From Neisseria sp. (GTDB taxonomy: Bacteria > Pseudomonadota > Gammaproteobacteria > Burkholderiales > Neisseriaceae), in assembly GCF_030530745.1 (NCBI RefSeq), contig NZ_JAUMUI010000016.1:1-57199 (forward strand): 57,199 bases of DNA, read 5' to 3'. Both the position numbers and the translations under genes were made by a program. Shown here piece by piece: positions 1 to 8,917 of this stretch; position 1 is the stretch's first letter, and each line of letters begins with the position of its first letter. Under the pieces are notes generated by a model. It was not told where the DNA came from. It saw only the letters and a program-made list of their open reading frames with translations, and made no database searches.

Positions 1-337
1 AACACATGGTGCAGCGGCGGCCGCGTTCGGGGTCCATTTCCATGCCTTTGGCGCGCTCGAACCAGTTGTCGACATCATAGTCGGCGTCGATAAAGGGAAT
101 ATTGTGTTTTTTGGCAAAAGCGATGTTTTCGTTTTTGCGGATTTCGTATTCTTTTTTCGGGTGGATATTGGGGTTGTAGAAGAAAATGGTGTAGTCGATG
201 CCGCTGGCGAGCATAGCTTCCATCACTTCGCCCGAGCAGGGGGCGCAGCAGGAATGCAGCAGCACTTTTTTGTGGCCGCCCGGCGGGGTGAGCACGGGGC
301 GCTCGATGGGGGTTACTTCGGGTTTGTTGTCGTTCAT
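1..337 (-). CDS. queH: epoxyqueuosine reductase QueH (partial, N-terminal part)
   Basis: The first about 112 residues are visible; the rest lies beyond the left edge. QueH performs the last step of queuosine synthesis, reducing epoxyqueuosine in tRNA to queuosine. The motif [10 protein letters not shown] near residue 28 is the paired-cysteine metal-binding signature of the family, and a further cysteine pair (RRCTMCF) begins at the window edge. The start is the ATG at 335-337; the sequence before the cysteine motif is short and polar, with no signal peptide, as expected for a cytoplasmic enzyme. It is divergent from holB, and a DUS inverted repeat lies between the two genes. The identification is confident although the gene is truncated. 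Confidence 0.88.
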   Translation of the reverse strand, partial: MNDNKPEVTPIERPVLTPPGGHKKVLLHSCCAPCSGEVMEAMLASGIDYTIFFYNPNIHPKKEYEIRKNENIAFAKKHNIPFIDADYDVDNWFERAKGMEMDPERGRRCTMC

Positions 338-357
338 GGTGTGTGGCCGTTGAAAGA

Positions 358-394
358 TTTTCAGACGGCCTCAATTAATCAGGCCGTCTGAAAA
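358..394. repeat. inverted pair of DUS (hairpin) between queH and holB
   Basis: Two complete AG-type uptake sequences face each other across a 9-base loop, giving 14-bp perfect arms. Such pairs usually act as terminators, but here the pair sits between divergent genes, about 20 bases upstream of the queH start. A queH promoter to its right would place the hairpin in the queH leader. Confidence 0.85.
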
Positions 395-447
395 AAGGTT
401 TTTGAATTCAGGCGTATTTTAGCAGAATCAAGGCCGTGTGAAACCTG

Positions 448-453
448 TATAAT
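448..453 (+). promoter_or_regulatory. possible -10 element for holB-pilZ
   Basis: A perfect TATAAT lies about 36 bases upstream of the holB start. The -35 position at 17-base spacing reads GAATCA, which is poor, so only the -10 is supported. A degenerate DUS (GGCCGTGTGAAA) overlaps the spacer. Confidence 0.4.
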
Positions 454-488
454 GGCTGCTTTTCCAGCCGTTTTCTGCGCTTTTATTT

Positions 489-1466
489 ATGATTTATCCG
501 TGGCACCAAACCCAATGGCGGCAGCTTGCCGGACACCGCCGCAACCTGCCCAACGCTTGGCTGTTTACCGGCAGGCAGAACACCGGCAAAACCGCTTTTG
601 CACGCCATACCGCCCAAGCCCTGCTGTGCGAGCGGCCTGATGCGGCGGGCGGCCCCTGCGGCGTTTGCCCCTCGTGCCATCTGTTCGCGCAAAACAGCCA
701 TCCCGATTTTTACGAACTCACGCCCGAAATTCCCGACGGCGAAGCGGTGGGGCGCAAGCTGTTGCAGATTAAAATCGACGCCGTGCGCGAAGTGGTCGAC
801 AACATCCACCTCACTTCCGTGCGCGGCGGGCGGCGCATCGTGCTGGTTCATCCGGCCGAAAGCATGAACCTCCAGGCCGCCAACGGCCTTTTGAAAGTAT
901 TGGAAGAGCCGCCCGAAAACGTGCTGTTTCTGCTGGTTACCCATGCGCGCGACAAACTGCTGCCCACCATCAAAAGCCGCTGCCGCCAAATGGTGCTGCC
1001 GCCGCCTTCGCACGAAGAAGCCTTGCAGTATCTGCGGCAGCAGGAAACCGACGATGCCGAAAACCTGCTGGCCTTTCACGGCGGCGCGCCCCTGTTCGAG
1101 CACCGGCCCGAACTCGACGGACTGCGCGAAGAACTGCTCGAACTTTTGGCCGCCCCGCGCCTGCTGGCGATACTCGACTACGCCGCCGGGTTCGACAAAC
1201 ACAAACAGCCGCTGGCCGTTTTTCTCGACTGGCTGCACAAATGGCTGATCGATGTGGGTTTGGCGCAACAGCATATGCCGCCGCTGTATTACCCGCAACA
1301 CGCGCAGGCATCGGCGCAAACGGGCAGGCGCACATCCGGCGCGACCCTGTTTGCACTTGCAGGCCGTCTGAACCGCCTAAGCCCTTACGGATATCACACG
1401 CTGAGTGTTAAAATGCAGATCGAAAGTTTGCTGACCGAATATCTTGAGTTTTGGCAAAACAAATAA
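489..1466 (+). CDS. holB: DNA polymerase III subunit delta'
   Basis: This 325-residue protein is the delta' subunit of the sliding-clamp loader. It has the AAA+ layout of the family: a modified P-loop GRQNTGKTAFA near residue 28, a four-cysteine zinc module between about residues 48 and 63 (CERPDAAGGPCGVCPSC), and the SRC motif in TIKSRCRQ near residue 164, which supplies the arginine finger. The start ATG gives the typical N-terminus MIYPWHQTQW. The gene is followed after 26 bases by pilZ in the same direction, the usual order in Neisseria and in Pseudomonas, so the two probably form one transcript. No anomalies were seen. Confidence 0.95.
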   Translation: MIYPWHQTQWRQLAGHRRNLPNAWLFTGRQNTGKTAFARHTAQALLCERPDAAGGPCGVCPSCHLFAQNSHPDFYELTPEIPDGEAVGRKLLQIKIDAVREVVDNIHLTSVRGGRRIVLVHPAESMNLQAANGLLKVLEEPPENVLFLLVTHARDKLLPTIKSRCRQMVLPPPSHEEALQYLRQQETDDAENLLAFHGGAPLFEHRPELDGLREELLELLAAPRLLAILDYAAGFDKHKQPLAVFLDWLHKWLIDVGLAQQHMPPLYYPQHAQASAQTGRRTSGATLFALAGRLNRLSPYGYHTLSVKMQIESLLTEYLEFWQNK

Positions 1467-1492
1467 CAACCGAACATTAAAAGGGAAAACCA

Positions 1493-1852
1493 ATGACGAA
1501 TGCCCCCAAAGACATACCCGGCCGCATGATGCGGCTGACACTGCGGGAAAAATCCGCACTTTATAACAGCTATATGCCGTTTCTCGAACACGGCGGCCTG
1601 TTCGTGCCCACCGACGATATTTTTTCACTGGGCGACGAAGTGCTGCTGGCTTTAGAGCTTGCCGACCACCCCGGCCAGAGATACCTGCGCACCAAAGTGG
1701 CGTGGATCAACCCTTCGCGCACATCGGTTAACCGCCCCAAGGGAGTGGGGCTGGCTTTCGGCGAAGACGAAATCTGCCAGCAGACCAAGATTCTGATCGA
1801 AGGCGAACTGGGCAGTGTGCTGCGCAGCGACAGGGTAACGTTTACCCTGTAA
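1493..1852 (+). CDS. pilZ: PilZ-domain type IV pilus assembly protein
   Basis: This 119-residue single-domain protein matches the length and pattern of type IV pilus PilZ proteins, with features such as YMPFLEHGGLFVPT and GDEVLLALEL, then KVAWINPS and GVGLAF. These pilus-type PilZ proteins lack the RxxxR c-di-GMP motif, and none is visible in the N-terminal part here, so nucleotide binding is not predicted. PilZ acts in the cytoplasm with the PilF/PilB extension ATPase complex. The AAAGGGAAAACC stretch before the ATG contains a plausible ribosome binding site. The gene follows holB closely and is ended by a DUS-like hairpin. Confidence 0.9.
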   Translation: MTNAPKDIPGRMMRLTLREKSALYNSYMPFLEHGGLFVPTDDIFSLGDEVLLALELADHPGQRYLRTKVAWINPSRTSVNRPKGVGLAFGEDEICQQTKILIEGELGSVLRSDRVTFTL

Positions 1853-1880
1853 GCGCAGATTATCTTTGTGCCGGATGATG

Positions 1881-1937
1881 TTCAGACGGCCCGAGTCCGA
1901 TTGGCGGATATTTCGGGCTGTCTGAACGCATTTTTTT
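1881..1937 (+). terminator. DUS-derived terminator after pilZ
   Basis: TTCAGACGGCCCGA and TCGGGCTGTCTGAA form a near-perfect stem, one arm holding a DUS and the other a one-base variant. The stem is followed by an 8-base T run. A second DUS at about 1998-2010 lies just before dapE. Confidence 0.75.
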
Positions 1938-2007
1938 TGCGCGGCTTTTTCACAACAAAGCATAGCGCGGTATTACTGCAGAAACACTGCCGGAGCAGGC
2001 CGTCTGA

Positions 2008-3165
<1,158 letters not shown>

Positions 3166-3231
3166 GCGGTTTTATCGAGCAGCGTAAATCCGTTATGATG
3201 CCGTCTGAAATAACCATATCAACGCCCAGCC

Positions 3232-3963
3232 ATGCCGCAAACCCTGTTTATCGCCGATTTGCACCTGTCTGACGACACCCCCGCGCTCAACCGCCTGTTC
3301 CTGCAGTTTTTACAGGAACAGCAGGGCAGGGCGGACGCGCTGTATATACTCGGCGATCTGTTTGAAGTGTGGCTGGGCGACGATATTCTCAGCAACACCG
3401 CCGTTGAAGCAGCCGCCGCGTTAAAAGCATTCGGCCGCACCGCGCCGGTGTATTTTATCTGTGGCAACCGCGATTTTCTGATCGGTAAAAATTATGCCGA
3501 ACGGGCGGGGATAACGCTGCTGCCCGACATCCGTGAAATCGAGCTTTACGGCACACATTATTTAATCAGCCACGGCGACGAAATGTGCACCGACGATGTG
3601 TCTTACCAACGTTTCCGCCGCATTATCCGCAACCCCTTGCTGCAAAAACTGCTGCTCGCCCTGCCGCAAAGCCGCCGCCGCAAAATCGCCGCCAAAATCC
3701 GCGCCGCCAGCAAAGGGAAAAAACAGGCGGTGGGGTATACGCCCGTTTCCGACGTAACCGGACAAGGCGTTCAAGCGGCCTTAAACGACCATCCGCAAAC
3801 CGAGGCCCTTATCCACGGCCACACCCACCGGCCGGCGGTGCACGAACACGGTTTCAACGGCCGCACGGTGAAACGCTATGTGCTGCCCGATTGGTACGGC
3901 GGCAGCGGCGGCTATCTGAAGGTGTCGCCCGCAGGGGTGGAAATGGTGGTGCTGAAGGGGTGA
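3232..3963 (+). CDS. lpxH: UDP-2,3-diacylglucosamine diphosphatase
   Basis: LpxH is the peripheral inner-membrane enzyme that hydrolyses UDP-2,3-diacylglucosamine to lipid X in lipid A synthesis. The 243-residue product shows the calcineurin-like phosphoesterase metal motifs in order: IADLHLSDD near residue 6, LGDLFEVWLGDD near 42, CGNRDFLIG near 80, a histidine in SHGDEMCTDD near 113, and HGHTHRPAVH near 195. A basic stretch (SRRRKIAAKIR) near residues 147-157 is the usual insertion-lid region. Length is standard. An AT-type DUS lies 35 bases upstream, and a cluster of Correia-like elements starts about 20 bases after the stop. Confidence 0.95.
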   Translation: MPQTLFIADLHLSDDTPALNRLFLQFLQEQQGRADALYILGDLFEVWLGDDILSNTAVEAAAALKAFGRTAPVYFICGNRDFLIGKNYAERAGITLLPDIREIELYGTHYLISHGDEMCTDDVSYQRFRRIIRNPLLQKLLLALPQSRRRKIAAKIRAASKGKKQAVGYTPVSDVTGQGVQAALNDHPQTEALIHGHTHRPAVHEHGFNGRTVKRYVLPDWYGGSGGYLKVSPAGVEMVVLKG

Positions 3964-3980
3964 ATATTCTATATTTTCAA

Positions 3981-4050
3981 TATAGTGGCTTGAATTTAAA
4001 CCAGTACAGCATTGCCCCGCTTTGTCCTCTTTTAAATTTAAGCCACTATA
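3981..4050. repeat. short Correia-like element
   Basis: A 70-base palindromic element begins TATAGTGGCTTGAATTTAAA and ends with its reverse complement, with one mismatch in 20. TATAG/CTATA ends and this terminal sequence are typical of Correia (CREE/nemis) elements of Neisseria, but nearly all of the internal part is missing. It lies just after lpxH. Confidence 0.8.
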
Positions 4051-4150
4051 GCGGATTAACACATCAATACAAGGCAGCAAGCCGCAGACAGTACAAATAG
4101 TACGGCAAGGCGCAGCAACGACGTATCGGAAGTTAAGTTAATCCGCTATA
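4047..4150. repeat. Correia-like element, second copy overlapping the first
   Basis: The element starts TATAGCGGATTAAC and ends GTTAATCCGCTATA. It shares its TATA end with the previous copy. Its core (about 4070-4120) is a 50-base match, in reverse complement, to the core of the element before waaF. A third half element, ending CCGCTATA at 4167, abuts it on the right. Confidence 0.85.
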
Positions 4151-4185
4151 TAATTGAATCCGCTATAGGGTATTGGAATATAAGA

Positions 4186-4231
4186 AAACTGCACCTTTCG
4201 TAAGTTGGGGACAACTTTCGGGGTGCAGTTT
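4186..4231. terminator. bidirectional hairpin between lpxH and the DUF883 gene
   Basis: Arms AAACTGCACC and GGTGCAGTTT enclose a second perfect stem (AAGTTG/CAACTT), with a T run on the minus strand. It sits between convergent genes. The arms resemble terminal sequences of IS3-family elements, as in the hairpin after ccoI; that resemblance is from memory. Confidence 0.6.
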
Positions 4232-4286
4232 AAAAGTGTTTTCAGACGGCCTCCGGCTCTGCCTCAGCGTTAAATGTCGACAGCTC

Positions 4287-4598
4287 CTAGCGGCGGTTGA
4301 GCAATACGCCCACCACTAATCCGGCCAAGGCGGCGAAGCCCATGGCGTAGTAGGGTTTTTCCTGTACCAGTTCATCAGCCTGTTTTGCGGTATGTTTCAC
4401 TTTGCGGGCGGCCTGCTCTTCGAAATCATACAGTTTGGTTTTGGCCGAGCTCAGTTTGTCTTGCAGTTTGGCTTTTAAGGCTTTGGCTTCTTCGCTGCCG
4501 CTTTCCACGCCGCTGTTGTATAACTCTTCCACATCGTTGAGCACGGAGCGGATTTCTTTCATCAATGCTTCTTTTTGCTGTTCAAAATCGTGTTTCAT
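4287..4598 (-). CDS. DUF883 (ElaB/YqjD-like) membrane-anchored protein
   Basis: This 103-residue protein has the layout of the ElaB/YqjD/YgaM family. A long charged amphipathic helix spans residues 1-75, and a single C-terminal membrane segment with small residues (YYAMGFAALAGLVVGVLL) ends in NRR. Enterobacterial members are inner-membrane proteins that can bind ribosomes and appear in stationary phase; whether this one does so is unknown. The ATG at 4598 is preceded by an AAGGAGA ribosome binding site. It is a single gene, convergent with lpxH, with a hairpin between them. Confidence 0.88.
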   Translation of the reverse strand: MKHDFEQQKEALMKEIRSVLNDVEELYNSGVESGSEEAKALKAKLQDKLSSAKTKLYDFEEQAARKVKHTAKQADELVQEKPYYAMGFAALAGLVVGVLLNRR

Positions 4599-4804
4599 AA
4601 AATCTCCTTGCGGGTTTTGACTATAAGGTAAGGCTTCGGTATTGGCCGATATAAGGCTAAAGCATGTTTCAACACACAGGACGGCACATAAAGCGTCGCC
4701 CTACGTGTTGCCCTGATTGGGAATGGGTTACGTCCCTCCCCAATAAGCTCAAATTCTACCGCCATAAATAACGGGGTTTCAACCGCAAAGGAATTTTTGA
4801 TGAA

Positions 4805-4833
4805 AAACCCTTGCACAAAATCTGCAAGGGTTT
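4805..4833 (-). terminator. terminator of the CoA-hydrolase gene
   Basis: An 11-bp perfect stem (AAACCCTTGCA with TGCAAGGGTTT) and 7-base loop lie 17 bases past the stop, followed by a T run on the minus strand. Confidence 0.85.
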
Positions 4834-4849
4834 GCGGATGCAAATGAGG

Positions 4850-6373
4850 TTATTTGATGCGCATATCGCCGGTTTCGACGAAACGCTGGTGCCAAGAAAG
4901 GGCTTCCGGCAGCAGGTGCGGCGTGTGCAGGCCGCCTGCTGTTTCGGCACGGTCGAAATAATCGTTCAACTGGTCGCGGTATTCGGGGTGGGCACAGTTG
5001 TTGATAATCAGCTTCGCACGCTGGCGCGGTGATTTGCCGCGCAAATCGGCCATGCCCTGTTCGGTTACGATAAACATCACGTCGTGTTCGGTGTGGTCGT
5101 GGTGGGAAACCATCGGCACGATGCAGGAAATCGCACCGTCTTTGGCCACCGAGGGCGACACGAAGAACGAGAAGAAGGCGTTGCGGGTGAAGTCGCCGGA
5201 GCCGCCGATGCCGTTCATCATTTTGGTGCCCATCACGTGGGTGGAGTTCACGTTGCCGTAGATATCCGCTTCAATCATGGCGTTCATGCCGATAACGCCC
5301 AAGCGGCGGATAACCTCGGGGTTGTTGGTGTATTCCATCGGGCGCAAGATGATTTTGTCGCGCAGAAACTCGATGTTGTCGTTGAAACGTTGCAGCGCAT
5401 CGGGGCTGAACGAGAGGGCGGTGGCGGAGGCCGATTTCATTTTACCGGCGATAATCAGGTCGAGCATACCGTCTTGCAGCACTTCGGTGTAGCCGGTTAA
5501 ATCATCGAACGGTGCGTCTAACAGGCCGGCCAATACGGCGTTGGCCACATTGCCCACGCCCGATTGCAGCGGCAGCAGGTTTTTCGGCAGGCGGCCGGCT
5601 TTCACTTCGTGGGAGAAGAAGTCGATGATTTGCGCGGCGATGGCTTTAGAATTTTCATCGGGGTCGGCGAATTTGCTGTTGCGGTCGCCGCTGTTGGTGA
5701 GCACCACGGCCACGATTTTATTTAAATCGCATTCGAGATAGGGCGAGCCGATGCGGTCGAACGGGCCGGTAATCGGAATGGGTTTGCGGTGCGGCGGTAC
5801 GCCGATGTCGTACACCACGTCGTGCATACCTTCCAGTTTGGCGTTTTGGGCAGCGTTTACTTCAATAATCACTTTTTTCGCTGCTTTCAGCGCTTCGTTA
5901 CAGTGGCCGATGCCCATGGCGGGAATGATTTTTCCGTCGGCGGTGATGCCGGAGGCTTCGATGACGGCCATGTCGAAATCGCCGTAGAAGCCTTGGCGCA
6001 TCTGCTGCTCAACGTGCGACAGGTGCATATCTTGATAGGCGATGTTGCCGGCGTTGATGCTGTTGCGGATGCCGGGGTCGGACTGGAAGGGGTTGCGGAA
6101 GCTTACACAATTGGCGGCAGCCAGCACGCCGTCGCATTCGGGGGCGGTGGAGGCACCGGTGATTATGCCGATGGCAAACGCTTCGCCGCGTGCGTGGGCG
6201 GCTTTGGCGCGTTCGGCAATGGCGGTGGGCAGCTCTTTGGGATAGCCCGCGCCGGTAAAGCCGCTGACAGCGACGGTCATGCCGTTGTGTACAAATTCGG
6301 CAGCTTGTTCGGCCGGCATGATTTTAGCGCGCAGGCCTTCGTGTTTTACGCGTTCTGATGCGTTGGCAGTCAT
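4850..6373 (-). CDS. acetyl-CoA hydrolase / succinyl-CoA:acetate CoA-transferase family
   Basis: This 507-residue protein is of the Ach1/AarC family, class I CoA-transferase-like enzymes that exchange CoA between acetate and other acids or hydrolyse acetyl-CoA. The N-terminal domain carries FVHNGMTVAVSGFTGAGYP, the centre has LPLQSGVGNVANAVL, and the C-terminal domain has VMGTKMMNGIGGSGDF and YVTEQGMADLRGKSP-like sequence (seen as IVTEQGMADLRGKSP). The ATG at 6373 is chosen because a GAGGAGACACTC ribosome binding site precedes it; an upstream in-frame ATG (6412) would put that site inside the gene. The sequence cannot separate hydrolase from transferase; neisserial proteins of this type are usually labelled acetyl-CoA hydrolase. 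It is monocistronic, with its own terminator. Confidence 0.9.
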   Translation of the reverse strand: MTANASERVKHEGLRAKIMPAEQAAEFVHNGMTVAVSGFTGAGYPKELPTAIAERAKAAHARGEAFAIGIITGASTAPECDGVLAAANCVSFRNPFQSDPGIRNSINAGNIAYQDMHLSHVEQQMRQGFYGDFDMAVIEASGITADGKIIPAMGIGHCNEALKAAKKVIIEVNAAQNAKLEGMHDVVYDIGVPPHRKPIPITGPFDRIGSPYLECDLNKIVAVVLTNSGDRNSKFADPDENSKAIAAQIIDFFSHEVKAGRLPKNLLPLQSGVGNVANAVLAGLLDAPFDDLTGYTEVLQDGMLDLIIAGKMKSASATALSFSPDALQRFNDNIEFLRDKIILRPMEYTNNPEVIRRLGVIGMNAMIEADIYGNVNSTHVMGTKMMNGIGGSGDFTRNAFFSFFVSPSVAKDGAISCIVPMVSHHDHTEHDVMFIVTEQGMADLRGKSPRQRAKLIINNCAHPEYRDQLNDYFDRAETAGGLHTPHLLPEALSWHQRFVETGDMRIK

Positions 6374-6634
6374 GAGTGTCTCCTCTTGGGAATGGGAAAC
6401 CGCTTTCCCCAAATTATTCGGGCGGTTCCGTTAAACGTTCAATAATGGTGTTCGGGAAAACGGCTGCCGTGTAGTAGGGTGTAGCCGTTCCATTCGGCAA
6501 TATATAGTAAAGGTTTTGCGGTGTAAAGAAGGCGGCGGCCGTCGGGTTGCTGCGGTATGTTGCCAAACGTTGAAGTGTCCGGCGGTGCGCGGCCGGCCGG
6601 GGGGGTACCGTTTGATTGTGCGGCAGGGCAAGCT

Positions 6635-7411
6635 TTAATCTTCTGCGGAAACGGCCAGCAGCACGCTGCTGATGTCGGCAGGCAGAATGGCCAAAGCCTG
6701 TTTTACGATTTCGTGGGGAATTTCGCGGTAAAACGCTTCGGCGATGCTGCCGGCAATGGCGGCCAGCGTGTCGCTGTCGCCGCCGAGCGAAACGGCCAGG
6801 CGCACGGCGTGTTCGAAACTGCTGCTTTCCAAAAATGCGGTTAGCGCCTGCGGCACGCTGCCCGCGCAGCTTGCATCGAAGGTGTAGCCGGGGCGGATTT
6901 CGTCGCAGCTTCTATCCAAACCGTAACCGAACATTTTTTCGGTTTGCCGTTTGATAAAGGCTTTGCTGCGCCCCGTGCGTGCCCAGTAAACGGCAGCGGC
7001 CACGGCTTCGGCGCCTTTGGTGCCTTCGGGGTGGTTGTGAGTGATGACGGCGGAGGCGCGGGCGCAGGCAAGGGTTTCGGCCAGCGTGCCGAATGCCCAG
7101 CCCGCCGCCGATACGCGCATGGCAGAACCGTTGCCCCAGCTGCGGTAGGGTTGCGGATCGGGCTGCATAATCCAGCGTTGGAACGATGCGCCGTAGGCGC
7201 CGCGCGGTTCGGGATAGCGGCGGCACCATGCCTGCATCACGGCGGCCAGATCGGTGCGGCAGCCGCCGAGTACCCAGTCGGCCACGGCGGCAGTACAGAC
7301 GGTGTCGTCGGTAAAACCGCTTTCGGGTGTGAAGAAAGTGAAGCGGGTACTTTTGCAGGGGGCGTGTTCGAAACGCGAACCTGCAATGTCGCCGATGGCT
7401 GCGCCTAACAT
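6635..7411 (-). CDS. ADP-ribosylglycohydrolase (DraG/ARH) family protein
   Basis: The 258-residue product has the signature metal sites of ADP-ribosylglycohydrolases. GAAIGDIAGSRFE lies at the N-terminus, FTDDTVCT near residue 34 holds the first Asp pair, and GGDSDTLAAIAGSI near residue 218 holds the second. Members remove ADP-ribose from protein Arg or other acceptors using two Mg ions. No ADP-ribosyltransferase partner is seen nearby, so the target is unknown. The protein is cytoplasmic with no signal peptide. The gene stands between the CoA-hydrolase gene (222-base gap) and msrAB (34-base gap). A DUS precedes the start, and co-transcription with msrAB is possible. Confidence 0.87.
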   Translation of the reverse strand: MLGAAIGDIAGSRFEHAPCKSTRFTFFTPESGFTDDTVCTAAVADWVLGGCRTDLAAVMQAWCRRYPEPRGAYGASFQRWIMQPDPQPYRSWGNGSAMRVSAAGWAFGTLAETLACARASAVITHNHPEGTKGAEAVAAAVYWARTGRSKAFIKRQTEKMFGYGLDRSCDEIRPGYTFDASCAGSVPQALTAFLESSSFEHAVRLAVSLGGDSDTLAAIAGSIAEAFYREIPHEIVKQALAILPADISSVLLAVSAED

Positions 7412-7445
7412 GGTTCTGCCTTGTTTGTGCGGGTTTCAGACGGCC

Positions 7446-8438
7446 TTAACGCGTTTGCCCGGTTACGGCGGCTTTCAGACGGCTGTAGCCTTCTTCGTCC
7501 ATTTTATCGAGCGGGATAAAGCGCAGGCTGGCGCCGTTGATGCAGTAGCGCAGGCCGCCTTTGGCCGGCGGACCGTCGGGGAAAACGTGGCCCAAATGCG
7601 AATCGGCGGCGGCGCTGCGCACTTCGGTGCGGCGCATGTTGTAGCTGAAATCGTTGTGTTCGGTAACGGATGAGGCGTTAATCGGGCGGGTGAAGCTCGG
7701 CCAGCCGCAGCCCGAATCGTATTTGTCGGCGGAACTGAACAGCGGTTCGCCGCTGACCACGTCGACATAAATGCCGGGCGCGGACAGGTGGTCGTATTCG
7801 TGGCTGAAGGCATATTCGGTGCCGTTTTGCTGGGTGATGCGGTATTGCTCGGCGGTGAGCCGTTTTTTCAGCTCGGCATCATTCGGTTTGCGGTAGGCGG
7901 CGGCATCGAAGCCTTTGCCGTTTTGCGGGGCGGTTTTGCCGGGCAGCGGTTCGTCGGCTTTGCGGATGTCGATGTGGCAGTAGCCGTCGGGGTTTTTAAC
8001 CAGATAGTCTTGGTGGTATTCCTCGGCTTCGTAAAAATGTTTCAGCGGCAGGTTTTCCACCACTAAGGGTTGGGCGTATTTCTGCTGTTCCTGCTTCAGC
8101 GCGGCGGCAACCAAGGCCTGCTCGGCCGGGTCGGTGTGATACACGCCGGTGCGGTATTGCGTGCCGCGGTCGTTGCCCTGTTTGTTGAGGCTGGTGGGGT
8201 CGATAACGCGGAAAAAATATTGCAGGATATCGTTAAGGCTTAGTTTGCCGGTATCGTAAACCACGCGCACGGTTTCGGCGTGGCCGGTGTTGCGGCGCAC
8301 CACGTCTTCATACGAAGGGTTTTCGGTGTTGCCGTTGGCGTAGCCGGAAACGGCGTCAACTACGCCGTCGATGCGTTGGAAATAGGCTTCCAAGCCCCAG
8401 AAGCAGCCGCCGGCAAGGTAAATGGTTTTGGTGTTCAT
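7446..8438 (-). CDS. msrAB: fused peptide methionine sulfoxide reductase MsrA-MsrB
   Basis: The 330-residue protein joins MsrA (S-sulfoxide) and MsrB (R-sulfoxide) reductases, which repair oxidised methionine. MsrA opens with [12 protein letters not shown] (catalytic C12). MsrB starts near residue 195 and has SGCGWPSF with the recycling Cys, SHLGHVF, and [11 protein letters not shown] with the catalytic Cys. The zinc-binding CxxC pairs of many MsrBs are absent. The ATG at 8438 fits the start of MsrA; an upstream in-frame extension to 8663 has no family match. Unlike the well-studied gonococcal and meningococcal PilB, there is no thioredoxin-like domain and no signal peptide, so this version should be cytoplasmic and rely on cell thioredoxin. 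Confidence 0.92.
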   Translation of the reverse strand: MNTKTIYLAGGCFWGLEAYFQRIDGVVDAVSGYANGNTENPSYEDVVRRNTGHAETVRVVYDTGKLSLNDILQYFFRVIDPTSLNKQGNDRGTQYRTGVYHTDPAEQALVAAALKQEQQKYAQPLVVENLPLKHFYEAEEYHQDYLVKNPDGYCHIDIRKADEPLPGKTAPQNGKGFDAAAYRKPNDAELKKRLTAEQYRITQQNGTEYAFSHEYDHLSAPGIYVDVVSGEPLFSSADKYDSGCGWPSFTRPINASSVTEHNDFSYNMRRTEVRSAAADSHLGHVFPDGPPAKGGLRYCINGASLRFIPLDKMDEEGYSRLKAAVTGQTR

Positions 8439-8917
8439 CGCAGCAGGTTCCTTTTTCTGAGTGGGTGTGTAGAAGGTGTGTTTCAGACGGCCTATATCGG
8501 CTTCATGGTTTTCTATAGCAGTATTTTCCAACATACGGGCAGTTGCACGGAGGGCCTCCTGTTTTTTAAATGATTGGAGAAAAGCGGCCTGTTTCGGTAT
8601 TTTAAGAGAACGTGATGCTGAAAACCATGCTTTTCCGTTATATGGCAAGCGTCGGAAACTCACACGGTTTGATGTAAAACTGACGGGAGGATGGATGCGG
8701 CTTGTGGTTTGGGGCTTGGCGAAATTCGCTCAGGCCGTCTGAATATTTTCAGACGGCCTGTTTTGCCTCTGATAAGACATTAAACGCCAAACGGTTTAAA
8801 ATAACCGCTTCAGGCCTGTCTGACAAGCCTGAAGCGGCAGCAGGATTATTTGTACTGTCTGAGGCCCGCCGCTTTGTATTTGGCCTTAAACCGAATCAGT
8901 TATAAACAGGAATCCAC
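8439..8917. other. 479-base intergenic region between msrAB and the carboxypeptidase gene
   Basis: The region holds a DUS after the msrAB start side (8483), an inverted DUS pair at 8731-8760, and an 11-bp perfect stem-loop at 8805-8837 (CCGCTTCAGGC with GCCTGAAGCGG). A stretch at about 8845-8880 (ATTATTTGTACTGTCTGAGG) matches the Correia core with changes, so a decayed element is likely. No credible gene is seen. Confidence 0.6.
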
